The notes: a model not told the origin generated them from the letters alone. Shown: positions 1 through 12,333, counted from the first letter of the stretch. The stretch is DNA of 64,000 nucleotides from Rhexocercosporidium sp. MPI-PUGE-AT-0058 (GCA_020746875.1 JAGTJL010000003.1:558001-622000), one strand, 5' to 3'. Translations and numbers: made by a program.

Positions 1-816
1 ATGCATTTTCATGAGTAGCACAAATGTGTGCAGAATTAAGAATACCTGTGCCGTCCAAGTCCATTCGCGAAGAAAAGGTATTCTAAGGCTCTATTAGCAA
101 CATTCCGAGCAATTCACTGGGAGCACTTACGCGACCCAGACGGAGAACCAGATAGTCTGAAAGACACTTTGTACAGCCATGCCACCTCCTCCCCACCCCA
201 ATCCAAGAGACTTTCCAGTCCGACTTCTGAATAGCTTGTGTAGTGGTAGACTAAGTGCTGTAGTGAGGACCATCAATCCATCTGCCAAAGCAAGTTCCCA
301 GACTTTGACTGTAAACAACCCCCAGATCTCCACTCTCATGGGATATCCTGTGTCTTTGATATTGCGTAGCATTGTAGTCGTAGCCATTATAGTAAGAGCG
401 ATCCAAAATAGAATGTAGAAGCCTTGAAAGTCTCGATAGTCGCTATTAGGATCGAAATGGGAGACTCTCGAGGCATACTCGATAGTAGGAAACAGCCTGC
501 GGCGTTGCTGGGCTCTGACCTGCTTGCGCGCAGAGGAAATCGATTGTACGGAGGGAGGAGCGTCTGCTGGCACTGGCGTAGAGCGTCCACTAGAGAAAGA
601 GACATTAGAATGACCCGTAACATGGAGAAGGTGTGTTTACCTCGTCTGGCCAGATATGTTTTCATTCTGAACGCCTTCTCTCATTTTAGAACTAGTGAGG
701 CGCTCTTCACTCAGGGTCCGCAGAACGGCGGGATTGCCGGGTTTCATGGCTCGGGGACGTAGTATATAGTCATGATGACCGTTCCCATTGGTCATGATAT
801 CTGCGGAAGTTGACAT
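1..816 (-). CDS. Sterol O-acyltransferase (ARE1/ARE2, MBOAT family), N-terminal part
   Basis: Three exons are visible on the minus strand: 641-816, 131-589 and 1-82; the gene runs off the left edge. They encode the first 239 residues in one frame. Introns are 590-640 (GTAAAC...CTAG) and 83-130 (GTAAGT...TTAG). The ATG at 816 opens a polar, probably cytosolic tail of about 100 residues. Hydrophobic segments follow, including GFYILFWIALTIMATTT, and then EWTWTAQVFLILHTFVLLMK. The last block, ending in a helix followed by K-M-H, is what I recognise from fungal ACAT/ARE enzymes. These ER membrane enzymes join acyl-CoA to ergosterol to make sterol esters for lipid droplets. The catalytic His/Asn of the MBOAT core lie outside the window, so activity cannot be judged. 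A diacylglycerol acyltransferase of the same superfamily is the main alternative. Confidence 0.8.
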
Positions 817-1807
817 CTTGGTCGTAGATTTTGAGGTTGAGGGATCAGTTTATGCTTGTTCTGCGAGACAGCTGGTTGTTTCGTAGTAGTATGGGTTCCC
901 ACTGCTTGGAAGGGAAACGTTTCGATCGCTGTAGAAGGTAGAAACGGCGTGACAGCTTGTTTGGGCTTTTGGGTGAAGAGGAGTAGAAGATATCTAATAA
1001 AGGTACAAGAAGAGGGATTGTGGAATCATGGCCTGGCTGACTTGGCTTTTGTATTCGAACAGAAGCCGGCCGACGAATAAAGGTAAAGATGGTGTGAGAA
1101 TGCCGATACCAATGCCAATGCGTAAACTTTACCATGCATGCATCCTACTTGGATGAAGCAAGTAAGTACATTCGGTGATGAAGTTGAAGGATGCAAGGCT
1201 ATCTATCCAAGTATTTCTTTGGAGCAGCACAGGGGCGCGGCTCTCAAGCCACAACCATCATCGGCGACTTTCATTGGCTGCAGCCAAGCTTCACCAAAAG
1301 TTCTTCGAAACCCTGTTTGGCCAAGCCAAGTCGGCGTCGGAGGGAGGAGGATGGATGTGAGTGGTGATGTGAGCCCCCACTGGCGGAGGAGGTCTTGGGA
1401 GGCAGGAGGTAGTTATTTGAGGATTTTGGGATTTGCAAACAGATTTGCAGATTGAGTCAAGAATGTTATGTAGAGTTATTCGGGATCTGCTTAATGTCAT
1501 GGTAAAGTTTGGTGACATTCAGAAGTTCGTTCCCATTGATGTTCTATTGAGTGGATGGTTGCAGCTCTCTGCCTCAATATCCAGGCACCAGCTAGTAGCC
1601 CAGGCTGGACTGAACGGCTGGACCTTCTTGGGTGCATTTGTTTAACGAAATGCTGTCAACACCCAGGACCCAATATCCAGCCCCATTCACACGCAGAAAA
1701 CCATTTGCAACTCGGGCTCCTTTCAACCTACAAGGCAGCTTGTATTCTCCTTGCTCGATTTGGCAGAAGCCGACTATCTGCCCCATTGCGGGCCGTAGAC
1801 CGCCAAT
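817..1807. promoter_or_regulatory. Divergent intergenic region between the sterol acyltransferase and gamma-adaptin genes
   Basis: About 990 bp separate the two start codons, so both promoters must lie here. Short ORFs on both strands have no recognisable composition or splice support. I see no clear TATA box or named sterol-response site. Confidence 0.5.
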
Positions 1808-4511
1808 ATGAGTTCTTGTGAGGCAACTAAAATGGTACCCCTCCACCACATATACAAGACTGACCGCGTATAGTGAAGCAATTCATCCGCAATGTGCGAG
1901 CCTCCAAGACAATCGCAGACGAGCGCGCAGTTGTGCAGAAGGAGAGCGCGGCCATCCGAGCAAGCTTTAGGGAGGAGAGTGGAGATTCCAATGTCAGGTA
2001 GGGGGACAACTGCTGCGGACGGTGAAAGCAGCCGCTGATATACGCAGACGGAACAATGTGGCCAAGCTGCTATATCTCTTCACACTTGGGGAGCGGACCC
2101 ATTTTGGCCAGATAGAATGTCTCAAACTTCTGGCTTCACCTCGATTCGCCGACAAACGTTTAGGTTACTTGGGCACAATGTTGTTGCTGGATGAGAATCA
2201 GGAGGTTCTTACTTTAGTCACCAACTCTCTGAAGAAGTATACTTAGAACCTTGGAATGTAGTGAGGATCCTGCTAACCAAGGCATAGTGATTTGAACCAC
2301 TCCAACCAATACATCGTTGGTCTTGCCCTCTGTACTCTCGGCAACATTGCTTCAGTGGAAATGTCCAGAGATCTCTTCCCCGAAATCGAAACTCTCCTCT
2401 CAACCGCGAACCCATACATTAGAAGAAAAGCTGCACTTTGCGCCATGCGGATATGTAGGAAAGTACCGGATCTCCAAGAACACTTCCTCGAGAAGGCAGC
2501 AACCCTGCTCTCAGATCGAAACCACGGCGTTCTCTTGTGTGGACTGACTCTGGTAACGAGTCTTTGCGAGGCAGATGAGGCTGAGGGCGGAGAGGAAGGC
2601 ATCGTGGAGAAGTTTAGACCATTTACTGGGGGTCTGGTACGGACCCTGAAGGCGCTTTCCAGCTCAGGATATGCCCCAGAACACGACGTTACTGGCATTA
2701 CCGATCCCTTCCTTCAGGTCAGAATATTGCAGTTATTACGGGTCTTGGGCCGCGGAGACCCACAAACCAGCGAACAGATCAACGACATCTTAGCTCAGGT
2801 TGCTACCAATACCGACTCGTCGAAGAACGTGGGCAACTCGATTCTCTACGAAGCAGTTCTGACTATCCTGGATATCGAGGCGGATTCTGGGCTCAGGGTT
2901 CTCGGTGTCAACATCTTGGGCAAGTTCCTCTCGAACCGCGACAACAATATTCGATACGTCGCCCTGAACACTCTCATAAAGGTTGTGGCAGTTGAACCAA
3001 ACGCTGTCCAGAGACACCGTAATACCATCCTCGAATGTCTGCGTGACCCCGACATCAGTATCAGGAGGAGAGCGCTGGACTTGAGCTTTACCCTCATCAA
3101 TGAAGGCAACGTTCGCCTGTTGATCCGAGAGCTCCTCGCCTTCTTGGAAGTTGCAGACAATGAGTTCAAGCCAATAATGACGAGTCAGATTGGTATAGCC
3201 GCAGATAGGTTCTCACCCAACAAGCGATGGCATATTGATACAATGATGAGAGTCCTGTCGCTTGCAGGAAACTACGTGAAAGAGCAGATTCTGTCCTCGT
3301 TCATCAGACTCATTGCAACGACCCCAGAATTGCAGACATACGCTGTGCAGAAGTTGTATGCCGGCCTGAAGAAGGATATCACCCAGGAGAGTTTGACACT
3401 TGCCGGTGCTTGGTGTATTGGGGAGTATGGTGATGCTCTATTGAAAGGTGGACAATATGAAGAAGAAGAGTTGGTGCAAGAGGTCAAACAAAACGAAGTT
3501 GTCGATTTGTTTTCGACCATCTTGAACAGCAGCTATGCCACGCAGATTGCCACAGAATATATCGTCACATCATTAATGAAGCTGACAACTCGTTTCACGG
3601 ACCCTGCGCAGATCGACAGGATAAGAAGGATACTGCAGAGCAATTCTGCGAGTCTGGATGTCGAAGTACAGCAGCGAGCTGTGGAGTATGGAAACTTGTT
3701 CGGGTACGATGCCATCAGGAAAGGCGTCTTGGAGAAGATGCCGCCACCTCAAATCAAGGAGGAATCTAGAGTTCTGGGTGAGGCTACGAAGAAACCAAGT
3801 AAAGCAACCAACAGGAAATCCAAAGTGGTCAAGCCCGCCGAGCAAGATCTACTATTTGATCTCATGGGCGATGGTAGTATGCCTGCGGCAGATCTGGGCG
3901 CAAATGGTTCTCAAAACAACGCAGACCTTCTAGCCGATATCCTTGGTGGAAGCAATTCACCGCCATCAAACTCGCCAGCCCCTCAACAATCAAATATGAG
4001 TTCAATTATGGATCTCTTCGACAGTTCTGGTCCATCGAACCCGCCGTCGGCTGCAGCACCTGTATCGAACGATCTCTTCTCCGGAATGTCATCGCCGCCA
4101 CCTCAAGCAGCACCCACTAATATTCCTGCACATCCATGCTATGACAAGAACGATCTCAACATCACTTTGCAATTGCAACGCAATGCTGAAGGTACGATAC
4201 AAGTGATGGCGCGATTCAAAAACAACTCCATGCACCAATCAATCTCGAATGTTGCGCTGCAAGCCGCAGTTCCAAAGACGCAGAAGCTGCAATTGAATGC
4301 GATGTCGAACGCCGAATTAGTGCCGGGATCAGAAGCGACACAGACTATGAGAATTACTGGTAGTAAAGGAGTAAGTGAACCAGGACTCTACTTTCTATTT
4401 CAGCACGCTAACCGCTTCTAGCCTCCCCTCCGGTTGCGATTGAAGATTGCGTACCTGCACCCATCTTCAGGACAGATCACGGATCAGGTGGACTGGTCAG
4501 AACCAAGATGA
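1808..4511 (+). CDS. APL4: AP-1 complex subunit gamma (gamma-adaptin)
   Basis: Five exons: 1808-1817, 1874-1997, 2048-2236, 2288-4370, 4422-4511. They sum to 2496 nt, or 831 residues, the usual size for fungal gamma-adaptin. The first exon is only 10 nt and its join restores [13 protein letters not shown], the typical start. Residues 1 to about 560 form the alpha-solenoid adaptin trunk ([20 protein letters not shown], then [16 protein letters not shown]). A Ser/Pro/Gln/Asn-rich hinge follows at about 590-700. The C-terminal ear runs from about 715 to 831 and ends in VDWSEPR. The protein is the large subunit of the AP-1 clathrin adaptor, which sorts cargo between the trans-Golgi and endosomes. 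The hinge contains DLLFDL and DLFDSS acidic/Leu motifs of the kind that bind clathrin (inference). Introns are 50-56 bp, all GT-AG. Confidence 0.95.
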
Positions 4512-4920
4512 TGATTATGTTAAGTAGCGTAGCGTTCAATTACAAGACAAAAGAATTTGCAATTGCAGTCAGTTGTGCTCGCTTAGCCGATGGCCTACCG
4601 CCCAAATCACAGGTGAGCTAGCTATATCGACACTAACTATTTGGATTTAATAGTCTAAACGAACGCAGCCATGGGTCAAAGCATCTTGTCATCAGATTGA
4701 CGAAAGTGGGTTGTGCTTTCTCCGTGTCTAGGCCAGCCTAGTACTTCCATAAGATTCAGACCGGGACTAGTTGGCACTGGAATTATACACTTCCACCTAT
4801 TTACATTTAGCGCCGACAAACTTCTTCATCCCTTCCACAACTTACAACACTCCTTCAAACTTTCGCTGATCATAACAAACTCCACACTCACCGTCTACAG
4901 CACCTGCCTGTATCTTCAAG
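4512..4920. other. Intergenic region, 3' of gamma-adaptin and 5' of the secreted unknown
   Basis: About 400 bp. The downstream half is pyrimidine-rich (runs of C/T and CAACTT up to position 4915), as in fungal 5' UTRs. No gene or RNA seen. Confidence 0.5.
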
Positions 4921-7387
4921 ATGCGTTTCCCAATGACTACCATCCTGGCAGAACTCATCCTAGCCTTCTGTGCCAGAGCAGCCCCTCCCCAATTCCAAAG
5001 CACAAACGGCACACTCTTCTCCAACACCACCATATTCGGAAACACAACTTCGCTTCCCCATTCAAACACCACCTCCACATTCTGCAAGCGCAACGGTAGC
5101 TCTTGCAACCTCAAGGCCCAAAAACCACTCACCACCGTCCCCGGCAATTGGAGCGACGCCGACCAGCCCGAAATCGCAGACATCGACTACTACCGCTTTT
5201 CCTCCTCAAATATCATCCTCTCCCGCGCCGACGACTGGTATGCAGCATGGACCGTGACTCGCCAGAATGACACCGAGTGGGCCGAGCTCGGGGAGTGGAA
5301 ACTCTTCGCGAAAGATTTCGCGCAGACGTATAACTTCGAGTGCGATCTCACGTTTGGAGCGTGTGTTAACTATCCCTCCCTCGGGGATCTGCAGAGGATG
5401 TGGCCTGGCGGGGAGAATAGAGCCGTGGTGAGGAGGATCTTTTTTACGTTTCATAGGTTTGCGATTGCGCATGATTATGTTAAAGCCATTGATGTGAGTT
5501 ATATCCTCCTTCCGTCATGTATGTCTCAATTGCTGATCATATTCTATAGGAGGCCTATGATCGCACCCATACCTACTTGATTGGTATGGTCCCCGAGATC
5601 ATTTCAACCTTTACTCTCCAGGTCGATGCTGCCAAGAAGATGAAGTGTGACCAATTACACACTTTCGTCAATATGATGGTCAATCTGGGAATCCAGTTGG
5701 CTCAAGTGGTTCTGGTGGGTTTCCTCAGCCCTGAGATGGGCGTCCTTACCGTGGAAGCCAGAGCTATGATAGCTGAATTAAGGGCTCTCGAAACCGCAGT
5801 GGTGACTACTGTAGAAGATTCTGTGATTCAAAGCATGCAGTCTAAGATCTCAGAGTTGAAAACCTCGATCGAAAAGGCCCGGGCAAATGTAGGCAAACTG
5901 AGCTTCCTGACCACTTATGGGCCACTCGACCAGCGGGTCAAAGATACCGGGATGGCCCGTAATTTTGCGTGGAGCAACGTCGTGATGTACAACTTTGGAT
6001 ACATGGAGATGATGGCTTACAGCGACTTGAAAAAGTTGTACAACTTCAACAATGGTTTCATCGGTCCTGGTATTGGGCACGGAACCATGTGCTCCGAGTT
6101 CGAGGGTGACTTTGTCGATAACAATCCTGGCAATAGGGACAACTTGGCTGCCCGGCTCAGTAGTGTTTTCGAGTCCGGTCGAAAGCAAAGGCAGGCTATG
6201 TTCAAAGCCCTTTACCAAGGCTTCCTTCCGGCTCCCGGGCAGCCATCTGGAACAGCCACGTGGCTGAAGACTCGCGACTGGGCAGGTCCAGGCTCTGTGT
6301 TGGAGGATATGAGAGACATCTCCGAAATGGAAGAGTGAGTGCCATGCATCCCATCAATCTCAGTCGATGCCAGACTAATCAATTTACAGAGAGATCAAGA
6401 CGGCAGTCATCAAAGCTCTTATTACAGACACCTTGACAACCGACTTCAACTATATCAAATGCGGCTACAAGGAAGACGCAGCCGCTCACTGCAAGAAGGC
6501 AGAGAGCGCCACCAAAGGAAAATATCTCTCTGTATTCTGTCCACATGCCGACACCGATCCTCAGTTCATGTGCGATTCAAGGAGATGGTACTTCTCAGAC
6601 CTACACCAACACGACATCCCCATGGTAGCCGCCAAGAAGTTCGAGACCTTCGCGGGTAACCGATTCAACTTCACACACCAGAAGTTCCTCATGGAATCGT
6701 TCCGGAACTATGAGAGACACACCCACAATAATCCCACAGACTATGGTGCCTGGGGCTATGGAAACGCCACAAGCAAGAGCATCGGATTCAATCTTCCGGT
6801 ATGTGTGAGTGATAAGCCGCGGTTCTTCGAGAAGAAGGGCTATCCCTCCATTTGTGGAGACTGGCATGCTAGCGAGACGGAAAGCTTCATCGGAGCTATG
6901 AATGCTGGCGTCAACTCCACAATCTACAAGTATAGAAAGGATAGCTTGCCTATGTATCTCCACACCGAGATTATTCCTCAGGTAAGTCATCTACCCCGTC
7001 TCGTATCCTGTCCTTCGACGTTCTAACAAGTAACCATAGGCCCTCGATGACTTCCAGCCTCTCACTCGCTACCTCGGCCTCTGTGCCAACTCACTTCGCT
7101 TCCCAAACAAGGGCGAGACTCCCGGTGTAGCAGTCAACTGGCTCAAGATCCAATTGAGCAAAGATAAGGACTGCGAGCTCGTGCAGAATGGTACTAAGGA
7201 TATGACCAACGAGGAGGAGGCAAATCGCTGGTTCTGCACTAATGCTGGAGGGCATTCTATCTTCAAGCGAGAGAAGCCATATGTTGACTCTGTTCATGCG
7301 AAGTACATGAGGAGCCACAAGAGGAGATGCAGGGACTGGCTTAAGAGTCATGGCAAGGCTGCTAATGGTAATGGAACGGCGACATAG
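4921..7387 (+). CDS. Secreted protein of unknown function, 765 residues
   Basis: Four exons: 4921-5493, 5550-6334, 6390-6981, 7040-7387 (2298 nt). Introns are 55-58 bp with GTGAGT or GTAAGT donors. The N-terminus MRFPMTTILAELILAFCARA reads as a signal peptide ending near an Ala-Ala-Pro; a second ATG at residue 5 would also give one. Residues about 25-65 are Asn/Ser/Thr-rich with several N-x-S/T sequons. A hydrophobic stretch at about 220-255 (NLGIQLAQVVLVGFLSPEMG) is followed by a heptad-like helical stretch to about 310. The C-terminal half has many Cys (GYKEDAAAHC, VFCPHAD, PSICGDWH, LGLCANS, NRWFCTN), consistent with an oxidised extracellular domain, and ends basic and Gly/Asn-rich. I do not recognise a named family and assign no function. 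It is followed in the same direction by a secreted carboxylesterase, about 750 bp away. Confidence 0.85.
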
Positions 7388-8133
7388 TAGCGCTTGTTTT
7401 TGGTGAATAAGGTGGGAAAAAGTGCTTTTGTTAGAGTACATGGCGGGAAAAAGTCATTTAGTTGGAGATTGAAAATTGCTTGCCTTGCAACACATGTTAC
7501 TCTTTGCTAGCGTTTCTCAATTCAAGTATGAACTCGTAGAGCCAATCATAGTTCCTTATTATTATTACTTTCACTCACATGACCTCGCCACACTACTATC
7601 TTCTTACTGCTTCAATACATCACCGACGAGTTTCGGCGCCGAGGGTGTGGCTGCACAGCATTCGCTTAACCATGCAGCCGAAGGATCACAACACCGCCCA
7701 ACTCCAACCAAATACACAAGGCGCTAACAGCCTTGGAGCATACTGTAAGCTTACATATTTACCTCCCATGGAGATGGAACCGCGCCTACACGAAGCATCC
7801 CGTTTAAGATTACTAAGTGAGCGTCCCAAAAGGGTCAGACGTCGCGCGATTAAGAAATCCCAGGGCAGCCAACATCGCAAACTTGAGCTGCTGAATGGCG
7901 GGGAGTATTTTAGGTAACTAATAAGATTTTGACAGCTGCGGCTACGTGCATCATGTCGCGTTCACGCACATGCTATGACGGGTTTTGCACTTGGCGGTGA
8001 AGTTCACTTTTGAGGTGCATATTTCTTTTAGTGTTGAGTGAATACAAATATGGATGGACTAAATCGTTTTATCCTTCTTCTCCTTCTTAGAAATTCATCT
8101 TCGAAGTTAAAACATCTCCCATTTCAACTAAAT
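7388..8133. other. Intergenic region before the carboxylesterase
   Basis: About 745 bp holding the 3' UTR of the secreted unknown and the promoter of the esterase. ORFs here are short and unconvincing. No RNA gene seen. Confidence 0.4.
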
Positions 8134-10001
8134 ATGACTTTCTCGTTTGCGTGCGCCCTTGCAGCGTTAGCATGGACAGCTACTGCAACAACGCCTTCTG
8201 GAGATTCGAATTGGCATGTTGGTCAGACAGTACGGACTTCGAGTGGGAGTGTTCAAGGCCATGCCGCGAAGGACTCACCTTTAGTTTCTGAGTACCTAGG
8301 AATTCCATATGTTCGTTCATATAAGTAGCGTTCATCATAAGAATGTTTAAAGCTGATAATCGTATAGGCAAAACCTCCCGTTGGTGAATTGAGATGGGCA
8401 GCACCTGAATCACTTGACACTTCTGCGGCAACCATCAATGGCAGTAAATTCGTGAGTTATTACGGCTTCTCCGAACTCTACATAGCTGATCAAATAGGGT
8501 TACTCGTGTCCTTCCAATGGAGGAGCATCATTTGCAGCTGTCGTTGCTAATGCTTCCGACCTCAACCTCACGCCATCAGCAATTCAGGTATTGGATGCCT
8601 TGATAGGACAAACGGGAGATGTCTTCAACGAGGATTGTCTCACTCTCAATGTGTGGACCAAACCACAATCTGGAGAGAAGAAGAAGGCTGTTCTGCTTTG
8701 GATTCATGGTGGAGAATACATCTCAGGGTCATCGAATTCACGCGCTTATAATGGGAGGCATCTTGCAGATAGTCGGGATATCGTTGTGGTTTCCATAAAG
8801 TAGGGACCTCCTTTCATTACAGCGCGACTCGTGAGCTCCACTGACAATCTCAAATAGCTATCGCCTCAACATCTTCGGCTTCCCAGGTAACCCAAACAGC
8901 ATCAACAACCTCGGACTTCTCGATCAACGCCTCGCAATTGAATGGACCCGAGACAACATCCAAGCCTTCGGAGGGGATCCAAGACGCATTACCATTGTCG
9001 GGGAGTCTGCAGGCGCAGGATCTGTTGACTTTTACTCATTTGCATGGACACATGACCCCATCGTCAATGGATTCATCGCACAATCAGGTACTGCAATCGC
9101 TGGGTCTGCGAATGATTCTGCGGCGAATTGGCTTGCTACTGCTTCACTTCTCGGCTGCAGTACTTCCTCGAATTCTACTTCAGCCATAATACTATCCTGC
9201 ATGCGCTCCCAGAACCAGACCGCGATCCTGAAAGCTATCTCAACACTCCCCGTCTTCGGCCCAGCCGTTGACAACGTCGTTGTATTTCCCAACAACTTGG
9301 AACGTGCCTTGGCTGGTAAAGTGATCCGCAAACCCTTCCTCATAGGCATAAACGACAACGAGGCTGGACTCTTCCAAGACCTCTTGGGAGCACGCGGTCT
9401 CTCATTCCCAAACAGCTGGTGGAAGCTCCAGAACCTCTTCGCATTCAACTGTGGAGCAGCACTCCGAGCAAAGCTTTCAGCTGCTAAGGTTCCCACGTGG
9501 AGATATCGCTATTTTGGAGATTTTCCTAATCTGGCTTTATCCACTGTGTCAAGTTCGGGAGCGTGGCATGGCTCGGAGATACCTATGGTGTTTGGGACGG
9601 ATCTGGATGTTCAGAATGTTACTGCTCGTACGACAGCACAGGAGAAGATCGGTGATTACATGCAGGGAGCCTGGGCAGCTTTTGTGAAGGATCCTGAGAG
9701 GGGACTTAAGAAGTACATGCTCCTTCTGTATTAGTTCATTCTGGTTTACTGACTGCTTTTTTTCTCTAGATACGGATGGCCTAATTACGACCCGCAATCG
9801 AAGACTCTCGTGAGGCTGGGATACGAGAACAGAACTGGGGCAAATCTTGCAGAACCGGCAGACTATGATTTTACGTGTCCGTGGGTGTTCCTTCTGGGGC
9901 AGGCGCTTATATACGGAAACTCGACGCAATCGGCAATTGATGTTATTGCTGGTCTGACGAGGCAGATGGCTGAGCAGGTGCTTTCGATTTTTGATTATTG
10001 A
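8134..10001 (+). CDS. Secreted type-B carboxylesterase/lipase (alpha/beta hydrolase)
   Basis: Five exons: 8134-8310, 8368-8451, 8498-8799, 8858-9712, 9770-10001 (1650 nt, 549 residues). I chose the ATG at 8134 because it gives a compact signal peptide (MTFSFACALAALAWTATA); in-frame ATGs at 8038 and 8050 would add a Leu-rich extension. Family marks in order: YLGIPY followed by AKPPVGELRW, EDCLTLNVW, the oxyanion loop LLWIHGGEY, the nucleophile elbow GESAGAG (Ser238), acidic residue Glu356 in NDNEAG, and His425 in WHGSEIP. The Ser-Glu-His triad is complete, so an active hydrolase is likely. The natural ester substrate cannot be read from sequence. The first intron uses a less common GTTCGT donor, supported by the uninterrupted GIPY-AKPP join. 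Several N-glycosylation sequons fit secretion. Confidence 0.92.
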
Positions 10002-11074
10002 GGCTCGGAACTGAATTGCAACGAGGTCACATACAGCTCGATTGAATAGAATCTCAATGTTTTCAAGCGATTAAATTCTTGCATTTTGCTGTAAAACTTA
10101 CTGTACATGAACGCCGAGCTCGAATTTCGTCGAGGAGGTACTTCAACCAGCGCATGAGTCTATCAAGGTGACTTTATAACCGGCATTACACTGGAATTAA
10201 AAAGGGCACCGTTGGCAGTTTGCGACTTGTTTGATCATCTATTAGTCTCTACCACTGCGGAGTTGAAGTGGGTGTAAGGAGTGAATTGTAAGTGGTGAAC
10301 AAGATGCAAAAGAGCGTAGAAGAATTTCTATATAAGTATTCTATCTAGTTAAGTAGATATCATGTTTCTTAGATACCCAAAAGACGAAAGACAGAAAACC
10401 TCTCGGCACACAAGTTGCGAGCCTGGCCAGTCAAAGGATGCCTGTGTGCTAGGGAGCTGCCACAACCTCGAAAGCTTCCCTCTTTACGTGAGGAGTAGAA
10501 AATAAAGAACTATAGAAGCATACATTGAAGTAGGCAAGTCACGAGTTGTTCGCCCTGAATAATGTGAGACATTCAAGGAGTCATATGTTATTCATAGTAA
10601 AAATATGCCTTAAGGTAACAGCATACGAGGAACCATATCTTATTCGCACCAAAGAAACAGACACTTGCATTTTGTTGGCACTTTATTTAATTCTATCTTT
10701 ATATTATCCTTCCTACATAATTCTCTTGTAATTTTTTATCTTTTCAACTCTTGCTTTAACCTTTGATTTAAGTTTCAATTTATATCTTTTCCATATCTGA
10801 AGTGCATCTTACTTACTTTTTAAGAATTGAAAGCATATGATGACTTATATTATTTTGTTCGCACCCAAAGACCCATTACTTATAAGCACCTGCATCTTGT
10901 TCGCAGCGCATCCCTGGAGACATGTAATATTGACATATTTTGCACAACACATAAACTACTCTTGCATTTGTTCCCATCACCCTCGACAACAGCTGCCGTA
11001 CAATCGTCCGCCTCGCAGCTTTGCCAGCACGTCCTCTCCTTCAGGGAATCTTTCTCTGTTGGACCAATTCCTAA
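10002..11074. other. AT-rich intergenic region with a diverged direct repeat
   Basis: About 1.07 kb without a supported gene. The stretch 10600-10860 is strongly AT-rich. Two diverged direct copies of a sequence starting AGCATA(C/T)GA(G/T)GA and continuing to TTCGCACC(C)AAAGA lie near 10619 and 10833. In both copies a CTTGCAT/CCTGCAT...TTGTT block follows. Confidence 0.4.
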
Positions 11075-11586
11075 TCAACTGGATGAAAGTTCAATATGCC
11101 ATGTCCCCTCTCTAATTTCTTCGTCGAACAATTGGCTAAGTTGCTTCTTTACTTTTGATGAGCCGATCTTCTGTTTCCCTCCGTCCGTCATATCCCACCG
11201 ACTGTTTTCGGTCTCGGTGGTGTGCGCGTAGAAATCTGACAATGCCTTCTCCTTCAATTTGGCCATTCGCTTGTCGTCCCAAGTGTCTTTAAAATCAGTT
11301 AGATAATGATCTGAACCTTTGTTAAAGTCATTCTCCTGATATGCGAGCAGGCTCGCACCACAATAGCGGCAACCATTCGGCGAGTCCACAAAACAGCATG
11401 CCCGCATTTCTTCTTCAAGTTGAGTCCAGCACCGCCAACATTGAACGAGGTAACCAAGGCCCTGATCTTGTTTTAGTCAGCTTTGAGGGAGAGTTGTTGA
11501 CTTTCATAATTAAGCGAGAGCAGAGTTCTTGCCTAGTGCATTGATTTACCTTCGCGGGCGCAGGAAGAAGGTGAAATAACCTCCAT
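11075..11586 (-). CDS. Small cysteine-motif (zinc-ribbon-like) protein, unknown function
   Basis: Two-exon model: 11550-11586 and 11075-11466 (429 nt, 142 residues). The 83-bp intron 11467-11549 has a GTAAAT donor and ends GCTGAC...ACAAG, a good branch site and acceptor; the join keeps the frame (…CARED-QGLGY…). The exon-1 ATG at 11586 is the start. The N-terminal third has C-x2-C (QCWRC), then Cys-Cys (ACC), then C-x2-C (GCRYCGA), which could bind zinc. The rest is charged and helical with Lys/Glu. The protein is intact but I do not recognise it. It sits in a gene-poor, AT-rich stretch and could be a lineage-specific gene. Confidence 0.5.
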
Positions 11587-12333
11587 TTATTTCTCCCTTG
11601 CTTCAACTTTCGTTAAGATACATCTCACCGCCTTCAATTTCTCATGATTCGACTGGAAGCTTACCAATGGAAACTTTTTCTGTGGTACATCTATGAACAG
11701 CTCTCAAGATTGACGAGATTTTGGTCTTGGCCTTGATCCTCGAGCTCCTTGGTATCTCCATTCTGCACAACCAAGACCTCAGACGCGTCCACGCTTATTT
11801 GCTCAAGAGAGTCGTAACGCTTTTGCTGCTCAGCTTCATCGTCTCAAGCATTCTCATACGCCATGTCAACTGTCGAGATTCCGACTTTGGATCCTTGCAA
11901 AGAGCCTTAGTGGCCTGCACCTTATTTTACTTGGCTTGTACATCCGGCTGGTACTTCACGATCTTCTAGGAAACATTATCCACGCCACCTATCCTGAAAG
12001 GGTACCCTATAATATCTCCTGTTACCCTTCGAGATCAGACACGGCCATGTTTATTGGCGAGGATGGGTTGAGTGATCATAGTGAGACGGGAGCGGTGAGA
12101 CGAAGCAGCGTCCAGATCCAGTAAATTGTAGCATTCCTAGCTAATTCCAAGCAAGTCGGCTCATCTCAATCATGTACTAAAAGAATATCATCGCACTAGA
12201 GAGAAGAAAGCACAATGCCGCAATAGAAATAAAATTTCGCCTTGCGCCAATAGTTCTGAGTCATCCATAGGCCAGTCACCCTACCCAGACCTACCTCTCT
12301 TCCCACACCGAATTACCAGAAATCGAAAACACC
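11587..12333. other. Intergenic region upstream of the small Cys protein
   Basis: About 750 bp containing the relic listed separately. The part next to 12334 is pyrimidine-rich (CTACCCAGACCTACCTCTC...), like a 5' UTR of the plus-strand ORF that follows. Nothing else is seen. Confidence 0.3.
11697..11869 (-). pseudogene. Possible coding relic with one internal stop
   Basis: On the minus strand an ATG near 11869 opens MAYENA, then a TGA, then an acidic/Gln-rich reading frame (DDEAEQQKRYDSLEQ...) that ends at a TAG. Both sides of the TGA have coding-like composition, and a single CGA-to-TGA change would explain the break. It could be chance; no family is recognised. Confidence 0.2.
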
